Shown here: positions 1-8,183 of the stretch, one piece after another
Layout: the number at the start of each line of letters is the position of its first letter
Numbering within the stretch: the first letter of the stretch is position 1
Assembly: GCF_042665595.1 (NCBI RefSeq)
Contig: NZ_JBHTCT010000012.1
Location: forward strand, 1-64,000
Source: Bhargavaea changchunensis
Lineage (GTDB): Bacteria; Bacillota; Bacilli; Bacillales_A; Planococcaceae
DNA: 64,000 bases
Direction of reading: 5' to 3'
Translations under genes and position numbers: made by a program
The notes under the pieces: model-generated
What the model was told of the DNA's origin: nothing
Seen by the model: only the letters and a program-made list of their open reading frames with translations
Databases searched by the model: none

Positions 1-76
1 AGCTCGAGGAGGCTAAGGCAACGCCCGCGGTAAGCGAGGGCCCGCAGCGGAAATCCGAAGGATTTTCAGGAATAGA
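1..76 (+). repeat. Dispersed Bacillales intergenic repeat, copy A (truncated by window start)
   Basis: The first 76 bases closely match 60040-60100 (GGCAACGCCCGCGGTAAGCG then GAGGGCCCGCAGCGGAAATC). Further copies are at 23103-23215, 53151-53282 (minus), 53571-53682 and 59911-60100. Elements of this kind are common between genes in Bacillales. No coding potential is evident, and the left part lies outside the window. Confidence 0.75.
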
Positions 77-80
77 AAAA

Positions 81-120
81 ACTGCAGACCAAGGAGTAGT
101 TCACTCACTTTGTCTACAGT
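81..120. repeat. CAGACCAAG hairpin attached to repeat copy A
   Basis: ACTGCAGACCAAG (81-93) pairs with CTTTGTCTACAGT (108-120) with few mismatches. The same hairpin follows the repeat at 60111-60150 and, in reverse orientation, at 53105-53140, so repeat and hairpin behave as one composite unit. Confidence 0.7.
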
Positions 121-123
121 CTG

Positions 124-152
124 AACCCCCGCCGTGATGGCGGGGGTTTTCG
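124..152 (+). terminator. Rho-independent terminator
   Basis: CCCCCGCC (126-133) and GGCGGGGG (139-146) form a GC-rich stem with a 5-nt loop, followed by TTTT. It would end whatever is transcribed from left of the window. Confidence 0.75.
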
Positions 153-169
153 TTGTTGTGAGCGGGGTT

Positions 170-263
170 CCTGGACTCTTATTGTCCCTGCTTGGACACT
201 CGTTGTGCGTGCTTGGACTCTCATGCCAAATACTTGGACATTCAGGAGCTCTTCTTGGTCTTT
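170..263 (+). repeat. Upstream array of five 21-nt units with core CTTGGACTCT
   Basis: A 10-nt core close to CTTGGACTCT starts at 170, 191, 212, 233 and 254, exactly 21 nt apart (CCTGGACTCT, CTTGGACACT, CTTGGACTCT, CTTGGACATT, CTTGGTCTTT). The 11-nt spacers between cores are unrelated to one another. The same core recurs in inverted orientation downstream of the NERD gene (1465-1558), so the gene is bracketed. Confidence 0.8.
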
Positions 264-460
264 CGTTATTACTCCAGGAGAAAAGACCCGGTCAGTAAAA
301 ACCTGACGACCGCACTCGGGACTTATGATTATTTTTTCAAGTGACATGGATGCCGCAAAATTGAAAGATGGTCCACGCGGTTCCATGCTGTTCAATACCG
401 TGCTAAGCTCAGGAAAAAGGAAAGTGGGTAGTCGGGATAGGAAGCCAATGGGACACGAAG

Positions 461-1507
461 ATGCTGGAGTTTGCAATGGAACAGGCACTCTTTAGAGTGC
501 CGGAACTTACTCGGGAATACGGTGAGTTGGAAAAACAGTTGAATAATATCCGTGCGGGGGCTGACGGAGAGAGAAAGGTGTTGGAGACCATTCGCTCGGT
601 CTTTCTTCCGGAGGACTGCCACATCATCGAAAACCTGAACTTGCCGCTGTTAGGCGGCTTGCAGTTTCAGATTGACTTTGCGGTGATCGCACGCAGTGGC
701 ATTCTCCTGCTGGAAACCAAACAAATCGGAGGCAGACTCCGTTTTCATCAAGGGCCTGCCGAACTGAGAAAGGTCGACGATACCGGGAGAATCATTCAGA
801 CTTTTGATTGCCCGGTAACACAACTTCATGATCAGATCGGTAACTTGCATTCCTGGCTGGAACTTCTCAATCTAAGAACAAACATAATGGGGCTTGTCGT
901 GTTTGCAAACAATCCGGTGATTGAGGTAATTCCAGCCGCCATGCCAGTCGTGAAGTTGCGTGAGCTCCGAGTTCAAATCCGTTCTCACCTTAGCAAACCT
1001 TCAGTCATTGACGGTGAAAAAGTGCAATCAATAACTAATTCACTCCGCCATCATTCTAAGCCCTACTTGCCGTTTCCGTATAGTGAGCATTCCAAGATGA
1101 ATCCTGTATTACTTTACCGTGGAATGATCTGCAATAAATGTGGTGGCTATCTCAAGAAACAGACCGAGCGAAGTTGGGAATGTGAATCTTGCAGGATAGT
1201 CAACCATAGGCCACATCTCGAAATGTTGCTGACATGGTTCCTGCTGATCAGTTCGACAATTACTCCCCAACAATGTTTGTCCTTATTCAATTATCAATCG
1301 CATAAGAGTGCCCGGAAGTTAATCATGCAACTGCCCGTCACTCGCATCGGGTCAGGTGGTTATATAGGTTACCGGGCGGATTATGCAGAATTTCACCGAT
1401 CCGCAACCGTGCAGAGAATTATTGAGGAATGGAGATTTCTTGGAACTCAGCGGATGAAAAAGCAAGAGTCCAACCAAGGCGTGCGAAAGACCAAGCAGAG
1501 CAATTAA
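461..1507 (+). CDS. NERD-domain (nuclease-related) protein with zinc ribbon, first copy
   Basis: The 348-aa protein carries a nuclease-related domain at about residues 30-150, with the expected acidic/basic pattern: Glu37 in GADGERKVL, Asp72 in FQIDF and Glu85-x-Lys87 in LLLETK. A four-cysteine zinc ribbon follows (Cys224, 227, 241, 244), then a C-terminal helical segment (about 250-325) that could be a winged helix. The 27464 gene has the same domain order. NERD domains are predicted nucleases of the restriction-endonuclease-like superfamily; the target is unknown. No good ribosome site precedes the ATG at 461, and an in-frame ATG at 476 is an alternative. The last 14 codons run into the downstream repeat array, and composition is more AT-rich than most neighbours. 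It is confidently a NERD protein; a role in defence or element maintenance is inference. Confidence 0.8.
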   Translation: MLEFAMEQALFRVPELTREYGELEKQLNNIRAGADGERKVLETIRSVFLPEDCHIIENLNLPLLGGLQFQIDFAVIARSGILLLETKQIGGRLRFHQGPAELRKVDDTGRIIQTFDCPVTQLHDQIGNLHSWLELLNLRTNIMGLVVFANNPVIEVIPAAMPVVKLRELRVQIRSHLSKPSVIDGEKVQSITNSLRHHSKPYLPFPYSEHSKMNPVLLYRGMICNKCGGYLKKQTERSWECESCRIVNHRPHLEMLLTWFLLISSTITPQQCLSLFNYQSHKSARKLIMQLPVTRIGSGGYIGYRADYAEFHRSATVQRIIEEWRFLGTQRMKKQESNQGVRKTKQSN

Positions 1508-1558
1508 AAGACCAGGCAGAGACAACGAAAGACCAAGCGGAGACAATGAGAGACCAAG
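1465..1558 (-). repeat. Downstream inverted array of five 21-nt units
   Basis: Cores AGAGTCCAAC, AAAGACCAAG, AAAGACCAGG, AAAGACCAAG and AGAGACCAAG start at 1465, 1486, 1507, 1528 and 1549, exactly 21 nt apart. They are reverse complements of the CTTGGACTCT/CTTGGTCTTT cores upstream of the gene. The first two units lie inside the 3' end of the NERD gene and the third begins on the last base of its stop codon. Confidence 0.85.
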
Positions 1559-1589
1559 AACCACCTCACACCTACCCCCACATGCAAAA

Positions 1590-1617
1590 ATCCCCCGGCT
1601 TTTACCCGCCGGGGGAT
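1590..1617 (-). terminator. Terminator of the ATP-grasp gene pair
   Basis: ATCCCCCGG (1590-1598) and CCGGGGGAT (1609-1617) form the stem. On the minus strand the stem is followed by TTTTT. It overlaps the stop codon of the minus-strand gene and may also stop transcription leaving the NERD gene. Confidence 0.8.
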
Positions 1618-2414
1618 TATTCGTTCAACTTATTCTTAATATGCCGCATGAGGTCGTCGGCGATGTCGACGTCGCTTGTTTCGTACAGTGATCTGGCGCC
1701 GACGGGATCCTCGATTTCGTTCAGGAGGAATCCTCCGTCGGGGAGGAGGAGGAAGTCGACGCCGATGTAGTCGCTTTTCAAGGCGCGGGTGATGCGCTGG
1801 GCGGCGCGGACCATGTCCGCGGTCGGGCGGTGCGGGTCGACGCGGCCGCCGAGTGTGAAGTTGGATTTGAATCCGGAGCTGCCGGTGCGTTTGACGGCTC
1901 CGGCGAGTTCGTTGCCGACCATGTACAGGCGGACATCGGCGGCTCCGGATTCGATAAAGGGCTGACCGATGATGCGGCGGTCCATGAAGCGGGTGAAGAA
2001 CCAGCCGGCTTCCATTTCATCGAGGACGCGTGCGACTTCGACGCCTCCGTGGCCATCGACGGTCTTCAGCACAGCGGGATAGCTGTCCAGCTCGTCCGGG
2101 CTTTCGACAAGCCGGCTCGGTACCGCGGGGACCCCCATGAATGTCGCCAGCTGATAGGTGGCGAACTTGTCGTTGGCGATCTGGTTAATCTTCGCTCGGT
2201 TAAACAGCCGGTGGCCGGCATTTTCGAGCTCACGGGCCAGTTTTGCGTTTCGTTCTCGGAAGATGATGAAGTCGGCGTCAGGCGACAGGTCTTCCGGGTA
2301 CATCGACAAAGTCAGCAGCATGCCGGCGCGCTCGGCCGCCAGCTTCATAAGTTTGATGAAGGCGACGTTGCGGGCGGCCTCATCGGGGCGGTAATAAACG
2401 ATTCCGTGTTTCAT
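1617..2414 (-). CDS. ATP-grasp (RimK-like) ligase family protein
   Basis: A 265-aa protein with ATP-grasp features: a lid region near 113-127 (AVLKTVDGHGGVEV), a substrate/ATP segment near 149-176 and a metal-binding end near 218-245 (GVDFLLLPDGGFLLNEIED). ATP-grasp ligases join an acid to an amine or thiol through an acyl-phosphate. The end motif reads NEIEDPVG instead of the EVNxxPG usual in RimK, so its chemistry may differ. It starts 4 bp inside the upstream ligase gene, so the two are translationally coupled and probably act together. Substrate unknown; some ATP-grasp pairs in spore formers belong to the spore coat (YheC/YheD type), but nothing here proves that. Confidence 0.75.
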   Translation of the reverse strand: MKHGIVYYRPDEAARNVAFIKLMKLAAERAGMLLTLSMYPEDLSPDADFIIFRERNAKLARELENAGHRLFNRAKINQIANDKFATYQLATFMGVPAVPSRLVESPDELDSYPAVLKTVDGHGGVEVARVLDEMEAGWFFTRFMDRRIIGQPFIESGAADVRLYMVGNELAGAVKRTGSSGFKSNFTLGGRVDPHRPTADMVRAAQRITRALKSDYIGVDFLLLPDGGFLLNEIEDPVGARSLYETSDVDIADDLMRHIKNKLNE

Positions 2415-3277
2415 TCAAGTTTCTCCAGTATGTATTCGATCATCGCGTCGGCCACATTGATGCCGGTCACGTTATAGATGTTGCGGATATGCGCGGCGGC
2501 ATTGACCTCACAGACGAGAGGCCGTCCGTCCGGTCCGAACAAAAGGTCGACCCCGGCAAATTCCGCTCCGACCGCCCGTGCGGCATCCAATGCAATCTCC
2601 ATTTGCTCTTCCGTCAGCTCCACCGGCTCCGCAACGCCGCCGTTCGTGATGTTTGCCCGGAAGTCGGTTTCGGAGTGCCGGTACATCGCCGCAACGATCC
2701 GTCCGCCGACCGTGTTCACCCGGATGTCTCGGCCCCTGCTGGAAGAGATGAATTCCTGGAAGACGAAGTCGACGCCGCGGAGGGAATCCACCTTTTCGAA
2801 AAATGCCTCTTCCGTTTCGATCAGGTACACCTTCGCCCCGAATGAGCCGTGGCCTTCCTTGATGATCATCGGCAATCCGAAATCTTCGAGCACCCGTTCG
2901 AAGTAACCGGTTCCCGAGATCGAGAAGTTCGGATAAACCTTCGGCGCGATCACCGTCCGCGGCATCGGAATCCCGGCCTGAGCCAATCTGATGTACTGCT
3001 TCGCCTTGTTGTCGCATGTCTCGATCACTTCCGGATCATTGAATACCGGAATACCGGAAAACTTCAGCCAGGCCGCAAGCAGGATATCTTTGTCCAGGAA
3101 CACGACAAACGAAGGCGGCACCCCGATTCCGCGCTGCAGATCCATCATGACCTCATAGTTTTTCCGGATTTCGGCCCGGACCCCTGCACGCTCCGCCGCC
3201 TCGGCGACAAGCCGTGCCTGGTCTGCGAACTTATCCGATATGAGGCTGCCATTGTAAATGACCCAACAACTCTTCAT
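2411..3277 (-). CDS. RimK-family alpha-L-glutamate-ligase-like ATP-grasp protein
   Basis: The 288-aa product has the RimK-type arrangement: an N-terminal pre-ATP-grasp half, IIKEGHGSFGAKVYLIE near 138-154, a QEFI...GRDIRVNTVGG segment near 174-192, and the metal-binding GVDLLFGPDGRPLVCEVN near 242-259. The canonical EVN is intact, unlike in its partner. AGTGGAGGAAGAGCG just before the ATG is a clear ribosome site. It is first in a two-gene operon with the 2414 gene and divergent from folC across a 75-bp gap. Substrate not predictable. Confidence 0.8.
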   Translation of the reverse strand: MKSCWVIYNGSLISDKFADQARLVAEAAERAGVRAEIRKNYEVMMDLQRGIGVPPSFVVFLDKDILLAAWLKFSGIPVFNDPEVIETCDNKAKQYIRLAQAGIPMPRTVIAPKVYPNFSISGTGYFERVLEDFGLPMIIKEGHGSFGAKVYLIETEEAFFEKVDSLRGVDFVFQEFISSSRGRDIRVNTVGGRIVAAMYRHSETDFRANITNGGVAEPVELTEEQMEIALDAARAVGAEFAGVDLLFGPDGRPLVCEVNAAAHIRNIYNVTGINVADAMIEYILEKLE

Positions 3278-3352
3278 CGCTCTTCCTCCACTTAAACCGC
3301 GCTCTACGCTAAAATGAATTCATCACAAGTTTACCACACGGAGGAGACGTCA

Positions 3353-4537
3353 TTGATTCCAAAACTGGATTTCTATCAAAAGAAGCACGAACTGACGAGC
3401 GCGGATGAGATCCGCCCGGGGTTGGATGCGATGGAAGAGGCACTCGAAAAACTCGGGCATCCTGAGCGGGGACCGCGGTTTATCCATATTGCCGGGACCA
3501 ATGGCAAGGGATCGACAGTGGCATTCATGGAAGCGATCGCACGCGCGCATGGCCTCCAGACGGGATCATTCACGTCTCCTGCCATAACCGACCTACACGA
3601 CCAGATCCGGCTTGACGGTCGGCCGATCACGGAAAAAGAGGCGGACGCAGCATTTGCCGAAATGAGGAAAGCAGGGATTTCAGGTCTGCTCACGGATTTT
3701 GAACTGCTCACGGCCGCGGCTTTCCTCATCTTCAAAAATCATCAGCCTGACCTCATTTTCCTCGAGGCCGGCATGGGCGGTCGTTTTGACAGCACGAACG
3801 TCGTCGTGCCGGAAGCATCTGTCATCACCTCAATCGCTCTCGACCACACCGGGTTTCTCGGAAACTCGATCAAGGAGATTGCCTGGCACAAGGCAGGAAT
3901 CCTAAAGCGGGGAGTCCCGGGCATTATCGGGCAGCTTCCTGAAGAAGGGTTGGACGAAGTCAAGAGGTGTGCCCAAGAAACCGGAGCCCCCTTGCGGATT
4001 TACGGAAGGGATTTTCAAGAAGTTACGGGAATCACGACCCGCCTGTCGGGCGCCCATCAGGCGATTAACCTTGCACTGGCCGCTGAAGCGTTAAAGGCTA
4101 CCGGCTTAGTACTTGATGAACACCTATTGAGAAAGGGAGCGGAGAACGCATTTGTGCCCGGAAGATTCGAAGAAGTTCTCCCTGGCGTTTACCTGGATGG
4201 CGCGCACAATCCGGCGGCAGCGGAAGCGCTGGTCAGGACAATCAGGGAACGTTTCGGAAATGAAACCCAAGTAAATCTGATGATTGGAATTTTGGCAAGG
4301 AAGGATTTCAGGCAGGTCATCCGCATCCTTGAACCGGTGGCCGCTTCAGTTACGTTTGTTGATTTTGCTGATGCCGATGCAGCCCCTGCGGTTATGCTCG
4401 CGAAACTCACCACGCTCCCGGTATCCACCGTGTCCATTACAGGACTTGATAAAGGATTTTTTGAAACACAGGCTAAGCCTCTGATTATCACTGGGTCTTT
4501 GTCCCTAATCTCGTCTATTCGACCGCTTTTCCTATAA
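3353..4537 (+). CDS. folC: Folylpolyglutamate synthase / dihydrofolate synthase
   Basis: FolC adds glutamate to dihydropteroate and to tetrahydrofolates in the cytoplasm. The Mur-ligase-type P-loop GTNGKGST lies at residues 48-55, followed by EAGMGGRFDSTN, a DHTGFLG segment and the C-terminal DGAHNP. I take the TTG at 3353 as the start because GGAGGAGA at 3340-3347 is spaced correctly from it; the ATG at 3314 lacks a ribosome site. At 394 aa it is a little shorter than typical FolC. In B. subtilis folC also sits beside the prepilin peptidase gene comC; here the pilus cluster lies between them. Confidence 0.92.
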   Translation: MIPKLDFYQKKHELTSADEIRPGLDAMEEALEKLGHPERGPRFIHIAGTNGKGSTVAFMEAIARAHGLQTGSFTSPAITDLHDQIRLDGRPITEKEADAAFAEMRKAGISGLLTDFELLTAAAFLIFKNHQPDLIFLEAGMGGRFDSTNVVVPEASVITSIALDHTGFLGNSIKEIAWHKAGILKRGVPGIIGQLPEEGLDEVKRCAQETGAPLRIYGRDFQEVTGITTRLSGAHQAINLALAAEALKATGLVLDEHLLRKGAENAFVPGRFEEVLPGVYLDGAHNPAAAEALVRTIRERFGNETQVNLMIGILARKDFRQVIRILEPVAASVTFVDFADADAAPAVMLAKLTTLPVSTVSITGLDKGFFETQAKPLIITGSLSLISSIRPLFL

Positions 4538-4626
4538 TTTTTGAAAATTGCAAGACATTGGAGGGGGGATTTGGTAAAGTGATGACAATATGACTCGAAA
4601 TTAAGATAAGCAGGGGGGCATGCAGG

Positions 4627-6333
4627 ATGGATGACGTGAGAAGATCAGTCAGAATCGCTGTGTTTTTAAGCTGGCTTCTTATTGTCCCGGCCGGGTTTGT
4701 TTATTTGGCACTGAATCATCCTGCTGCATCCCCTGATTTCCGCATTCTTCTGCCTGTGACGATTCTTGCTGTTTTGGCTGTCTATTTCCCGGTCAGGCGG
4801 AACGGCATCCCGCTGTCACTGGTTGGATGGCTGACGCTCCCTGCGTTTCTTCATTTCGGAGTCCTCACTGAAGCCGTCATCATCCAGATTGCGCTTCTGG
4901 GCACAATTCCGGGTAATCTGAAAAGCCCCGATCCTCTCCATCGGTTCTTTTTCAACTCGACCATGACCTTTGTTTTGTCAGTGGTTTCCGCAGGTGCATT
5001 CCATGCCCTGGGAGGTTCGGCAGGCGGAATGGGAATGGCAGATATGGTCATTCCAGCCCTGTTTTATATAGCCGCACGAACAGCCGGCAACATCCTGTTC
5101 ATGGACCTGTACCAAAAGCTGATCGGCAATCCATACCCGCTTAATTCCGAAATTGTTCTTCTCGATGTGATTGCGGCAATTGTCGTCTTCACGTATGGTC
5201 TCTGCGCCTACTTCCTTTATGATCTGATCGGTTTCTACAGCCTCCCGGTGCTGGCCATTCCGTTCTTCAGTGTGACGATGATGATGAGAAAGTACGATAA
5301 TGCGGAGCGGGTGAATGATATCCTCACGCAAGCTGTGGAGCTGGGGCATGAAATGTCCGGCAAGATCACACAGCCTGAAGTGCTTGATCTTTTTGTCAGG
5401 AGAGTGCCGAAAATAGTGCCGGCAGATTCCCTTTACATCTATGACATCCGGAACGGGCGTGTTGAACCGCTCATCTGCAGTGAAGACGGAGAGCAGATCA
5501 ACCTGAATCTGGACAGCCTGGCGCCCGGGGAAGGGATTGGCAGGATGATCTATCGGTCCGGGAAAGGCCTCCTCTTCAACGCCCGGCAGGAGTGGAATGA
5601 TCATGCGGAGCAGTATGACCACCCCGAAGCGGAAAGCCTCCTCGGCACCCTCATCGTCAGGAACCGGAAAATCGAAGGTATTGTGGGCGTGATGTCCCGG
5701 AGGCAGAATGTTTACGAAGAACACCATCAGAGGATTCTCGAGCTTCTCGGTTCCTATCTGTCGGTTTCACTTGAAAAAGCGAGGCATGTGCAGAAAACGG
5801 TCCACGAGAGCGAGCGATGCGGTCTGACCGGTCTTTACAATTACAGATATATGGAGAGTGAGCTGCGCCGTCGGGTCGATCTTGTGCTAACCGGAAAATC
5901 CAAAGAACTGTCGTTTATCATGCTTGATATCGATCATTTTAAGAAGGTGAATGACACATACGGACACCAGAGCGGAAACGAAATACTGATCACATTCGCC
6001 GATTTATTGCGGGAGAAGGTGGAAGGAGCAGGCAACTGGACCGTGGCACGCTATGGAGGGGAGGAGTTTGCCCTCGTTCTGCCGGATATTCCGAAGCAGG
6101 ACGCGCTCCGTTTTGCGGAGGAGATCCGGAATGAAATCGAACAGTACGAATTTCTGATCGGTACGGATGAAGAAGAACCGATGTCCAGTGTCCGAATCAC
6201 AGCGAGCATCGGTGTTGCTTCTGTACCGGATGATGCTGACAGCGCCATGGATGTCATGAGGAACGCAGATCGCGCCCTCTATACAGGCGCAAAGCAAATC
6301 GGGCGAAATCGGGTGGCAACTTACAGCGGCTGA
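4627..6333 (+). CDS. Membrane GAF-GGDEF diguanylate cyclase (first of tandem pair)
   Basis: 568 aa: a hydrophobic N-terminal region with about seven membrane segments (residues 10-215), a GAF-like sensor domain (about 235-390) and a C-terminal GGDEF domain. The active-site loop is RYGGEEF near residue 476, a functional GGDEF variant, so it should make cyclic di-GMP. I see no RxxD product-inhibition site at the usual place upstream. AGGGGGG precedes the start. It is followed 20 bp later by a paralogue of identical length and then by the pilus operon, which suggests cyclic di-GMP control of surface motility or attachment (inference). Confidence 0.85.
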   Translation: MDDVRRSVRIAVFLSWLLIVPAGFVYLALNHPAASPDFRILLPVTILAVLAVYFPVRRNGIPLSLVGWLTLPAFLHFGVLTEAVIIQIALLGTIPGNLKSPDPLHRFFFNSTMTFVLSVVSAGAFHALGGSAGGMGMADMVIPALFYIAARTAGNILFMDLYQKLIGNPYPLNSEIVLLDVIAAIVVFTYGLCAYFLYDLIGFYSLPVLAIPFFSVTMMMRKYDNAERVNDILTQAVELGHEMSGKITQPEVLDLFVRRVPKIVPADSLYIYDIRNGRVEPLICSEDGEQINLNLDSLAPGEGIGRMIYRSGKGLLFNARQEWNDHAEQYDHPEAESLLGTLIVRNRKIEGIVGVMSRRQNVYEEHHQRILELLGSYLSVSLEKARHVQKTVHESERCGLTGLYNYRYMESELRRRVDLVLTGKSKELSFIMLDIDHFKKVNDTYGHQSGNEILITFADLLREKVEGAGNWTVARYGGEEFALVLPDIPKQDALRFAEEIRNEIEQYEFLIGTDEEEPMSSVRITASIGVASVPDDADSAMDVMRNADRALYTGAKQIGRNRVATYSG

Positions 6334-6352
6334 CGGAAGGGGGGATGGCAAG

Positions 6353-8059
6353 ATGGTCATCGGACGAAAAGAGCGGATATCACTGCCGATTATCTGGCTG
6401 CTGGTCGTACCGGGGGGCATGTTCCTTCTCTACAGGCTGAGCCCGGCCATCACCGGGAATGAATGGCAATCTTATGCCGTTCTGACTGCGGGGGCGGTTA
6501 TCACCGCCATGTTCCCGCTTAATTTCAAGAACATCAGCGTTTCGTTCCAGCATTGGCTCCTCATCGCGATTTTCCTGAAGTTCGGCGCCGGTCCCGAAGC
6601 TCTGACGTCTCAGCTGATCGTCGTGTTCAGTACATTGCTGACAAAAAGCAGCATGCCGCTTTTCCACCGGTTTGCACTGAACTCACTTATCTTCTTTACT
6701 TCCTCCGCATCAGCGGCGCTTGTGTTCTTTGCTGCGGGCGGGCAAATCGGAAGCTCTTCAACGGCCCACATCCTTGGCATGGGAATGATTTACGCGGTCG
6801 CGTATCTGATAGTCAATCATCTCTGTCTCTATGCAGATTCACTGCTGACTGACAGACCTTACAAACTGAAGTCTGCCGAAACTTACTGGGACGTGCTGTC
6901 ACTGCCGGTTGTATTCCCGTTCGGGGTTGCCGCTTATTTCCTTGAGCAGAGATTCGGTGTGGCAGGACTGACCCTGGTTATCATCCCGTTTTTCATCACG
7001 CTGGCTTTTACCGGAAAATACAAGGAGACCAATCATGTGAACAGGCGGCTGTCGGCCGCATCGGAAACCGGATATGAATTGGCGGGCCATTTGGGGTTTG
7101 ACAAGATTGCAGAAACGTTCATCCATCGTATCCGTGCTGCGGAAGGAGCGGATTCCGTTTATCTGATCCGGGCGTCGGAAGGCAGGCTGACACCGATCCG
7201 TGCATTTGAGGAAGACCAATACACCAAGACTCCTCAATACTTTTCTTTCCGCGGTCAACCGGTTCATGGAGGGAAGTCCTTACCCTCAAAAACAAGGGTG
7301 TACGGAACAGCCAAAGAATGGCGGAAAGCCTTGCCCGTCCGGCTTCCCGCGGGGACCGAAAGTGTCGTCTCTGTTCCGCTATTCGGGGAAGACAGCCTGT
7401 TCGGCTATCTGATCATAGGTTCCTGCCGACGTCATCATTTCGAACGGAGGGATGCACCGATCTTCGAACTTATCTGTACACATTTGGTTGTCTCCCTCGA
7501 GAATGCGAATTATGTACAGGCCGCGATATCGAAAAGCGAACTGTGTCCGCTTACCGGCTTGTATAATTACCGCTGGTTTGATAGGGAACTGGAACGGCGG
7601 GTGGGGAACGTCAACGGAGGGGTGCTGAGCCGCCTGTCGCTCATCATCTTGGACATCGACCATTTCAAGAAGCTGAATGACACATTCGGGCATCAGAGCG
7701 GCAATGACATCCTGAAAAACCTCGCACGGATCCTGGAGAAAGAAACGGGCGAGAAGGGGAGCGTGTCCAGATTCGGCGGAGAGGAGTTCGTCATCTTGCT
7801 GCCCGGATACCGGAAACAGGAAGCCGCTGATTTCGCTGAACACCTGAGATGTTATATTGAACGGTCAATGTTCGAGATCACCCCTGACCTGGATGGCACC
7901 CGCAGCAAAGAGTTTGTCAGCATCACCGTCAGCATCGGTGTGGCAGCCGTTCCGGAAGACAGTGACGAACCGCATGACCTGCTCCGCAGCGCGGACCGGG
8001 CACTATATGTCGGCGGAAAACAGGCCGGCAGGAACCGAGTTGGAATCTATCAAGCGTGA
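6353..8059 (+). CDS. Membrane GAF-GGDEF diguanylate cyclase (second of tandem pair)
   Basis: 568 aa with the same plan as its neighbour: multi-pass N-terminus, GAF-like domain, and GGDEF domain with RFGGEEF near residue 475, so catalytically competent. It diverges most in the GAF region, so the two probably sense different signals. The ribosome site is AAGGGGGGATGGCAAG. It is co-transcribed with the first cyclase and ended by a terminator at 8061. The pair looks like a gene duplication. Confidence 0.85.
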   Translation: MVIGRKERISLPIIWLLVVPGGMFLLYRLSPAITGNEWQSYAVLTAGAVITAMFPLNFKNISVSFQHWLLIAIFLKFGAGPEALTSQLIVVFSTLLTKSSMPLFHRFALNSLIFFTSSASAALVFFAAGGQIGSSSTAHILGMGMIYAVAYLIVNHLCLYADSLLTDRPYKLKSAETYWDVLSLPVVFPFGVAAYFLEQRFGVAGLTLVIIPFFITLAFTGKYKETNHVNRRLSAASETGYELAGHLGFDKIAETFIHRIRAAEGADSVYLIRASEGRLTPIRAFEEDQYTKTPQYFSFRGQPVHGGKSLPSKTRVYGTAKEWRKALPVRLPAGTESVVSVPLFGEDSLFGYLIIGSCRRHHFERRDAPIFELICTHLVVSLENANYVQAAISKSELCPLTGLYNYRWFDRELERRVGNVNGGVLSRLSLIILDIDHFKKLNDTFGHQSGNDILKNLARILEKETGEKGSVSRFGGEEFVILLPGYRKQEAADFAEHLRCYIERSMFEITPDLDGTRSKEFVSITVSIGVAAVPEDSDEPHDLLRSADRALYVGGKQAGRNRVGIYQA

Positions 8060-8060
8060 T

Positions 8061-8083
8061 AGACCGGGAAACCGGTCTTTTTT
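8061..8083 (+). terminator. Terminator of the GGDEF pair
   Basis: AGACCGG (8061-8067), GAAA loop region, CCGGTCT (8072-8078) and a T-run to 8083. It separates the cyclases from the pilus operon, which has its own promoter. Confidence 0.85.
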
Positions 8084-8125
8084 CATGGATGTCGGAATTT
8101 GTAGGAAAAAAGCAGTAGGAAAGCC

Positions 8126-8154
8126 ATGACAAAAGTCGTCATATTTAAGATAAT
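8126..8154 (+). promoter_or_regulatory. Sigma-A-type promoter of the pilus operon
   Basis: A -35 ATGACA (8126-8131), a 17-nt spacer and a -10 GATAAT (8149-8154), 30 bp upstream of the first pilus gene. Confidence 0.65.
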
Positions 8155-8183
8155 GAAGATAGATTGTGTAGGGAGGGTAAGAG

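Noticed and set aside
114..488. Minus-strand 124-codon frame over the upstream array
   Set aside because: Produced by the 21-nt repeats and AT/GC skew; no start signal and it overlaps the NERD gene start.
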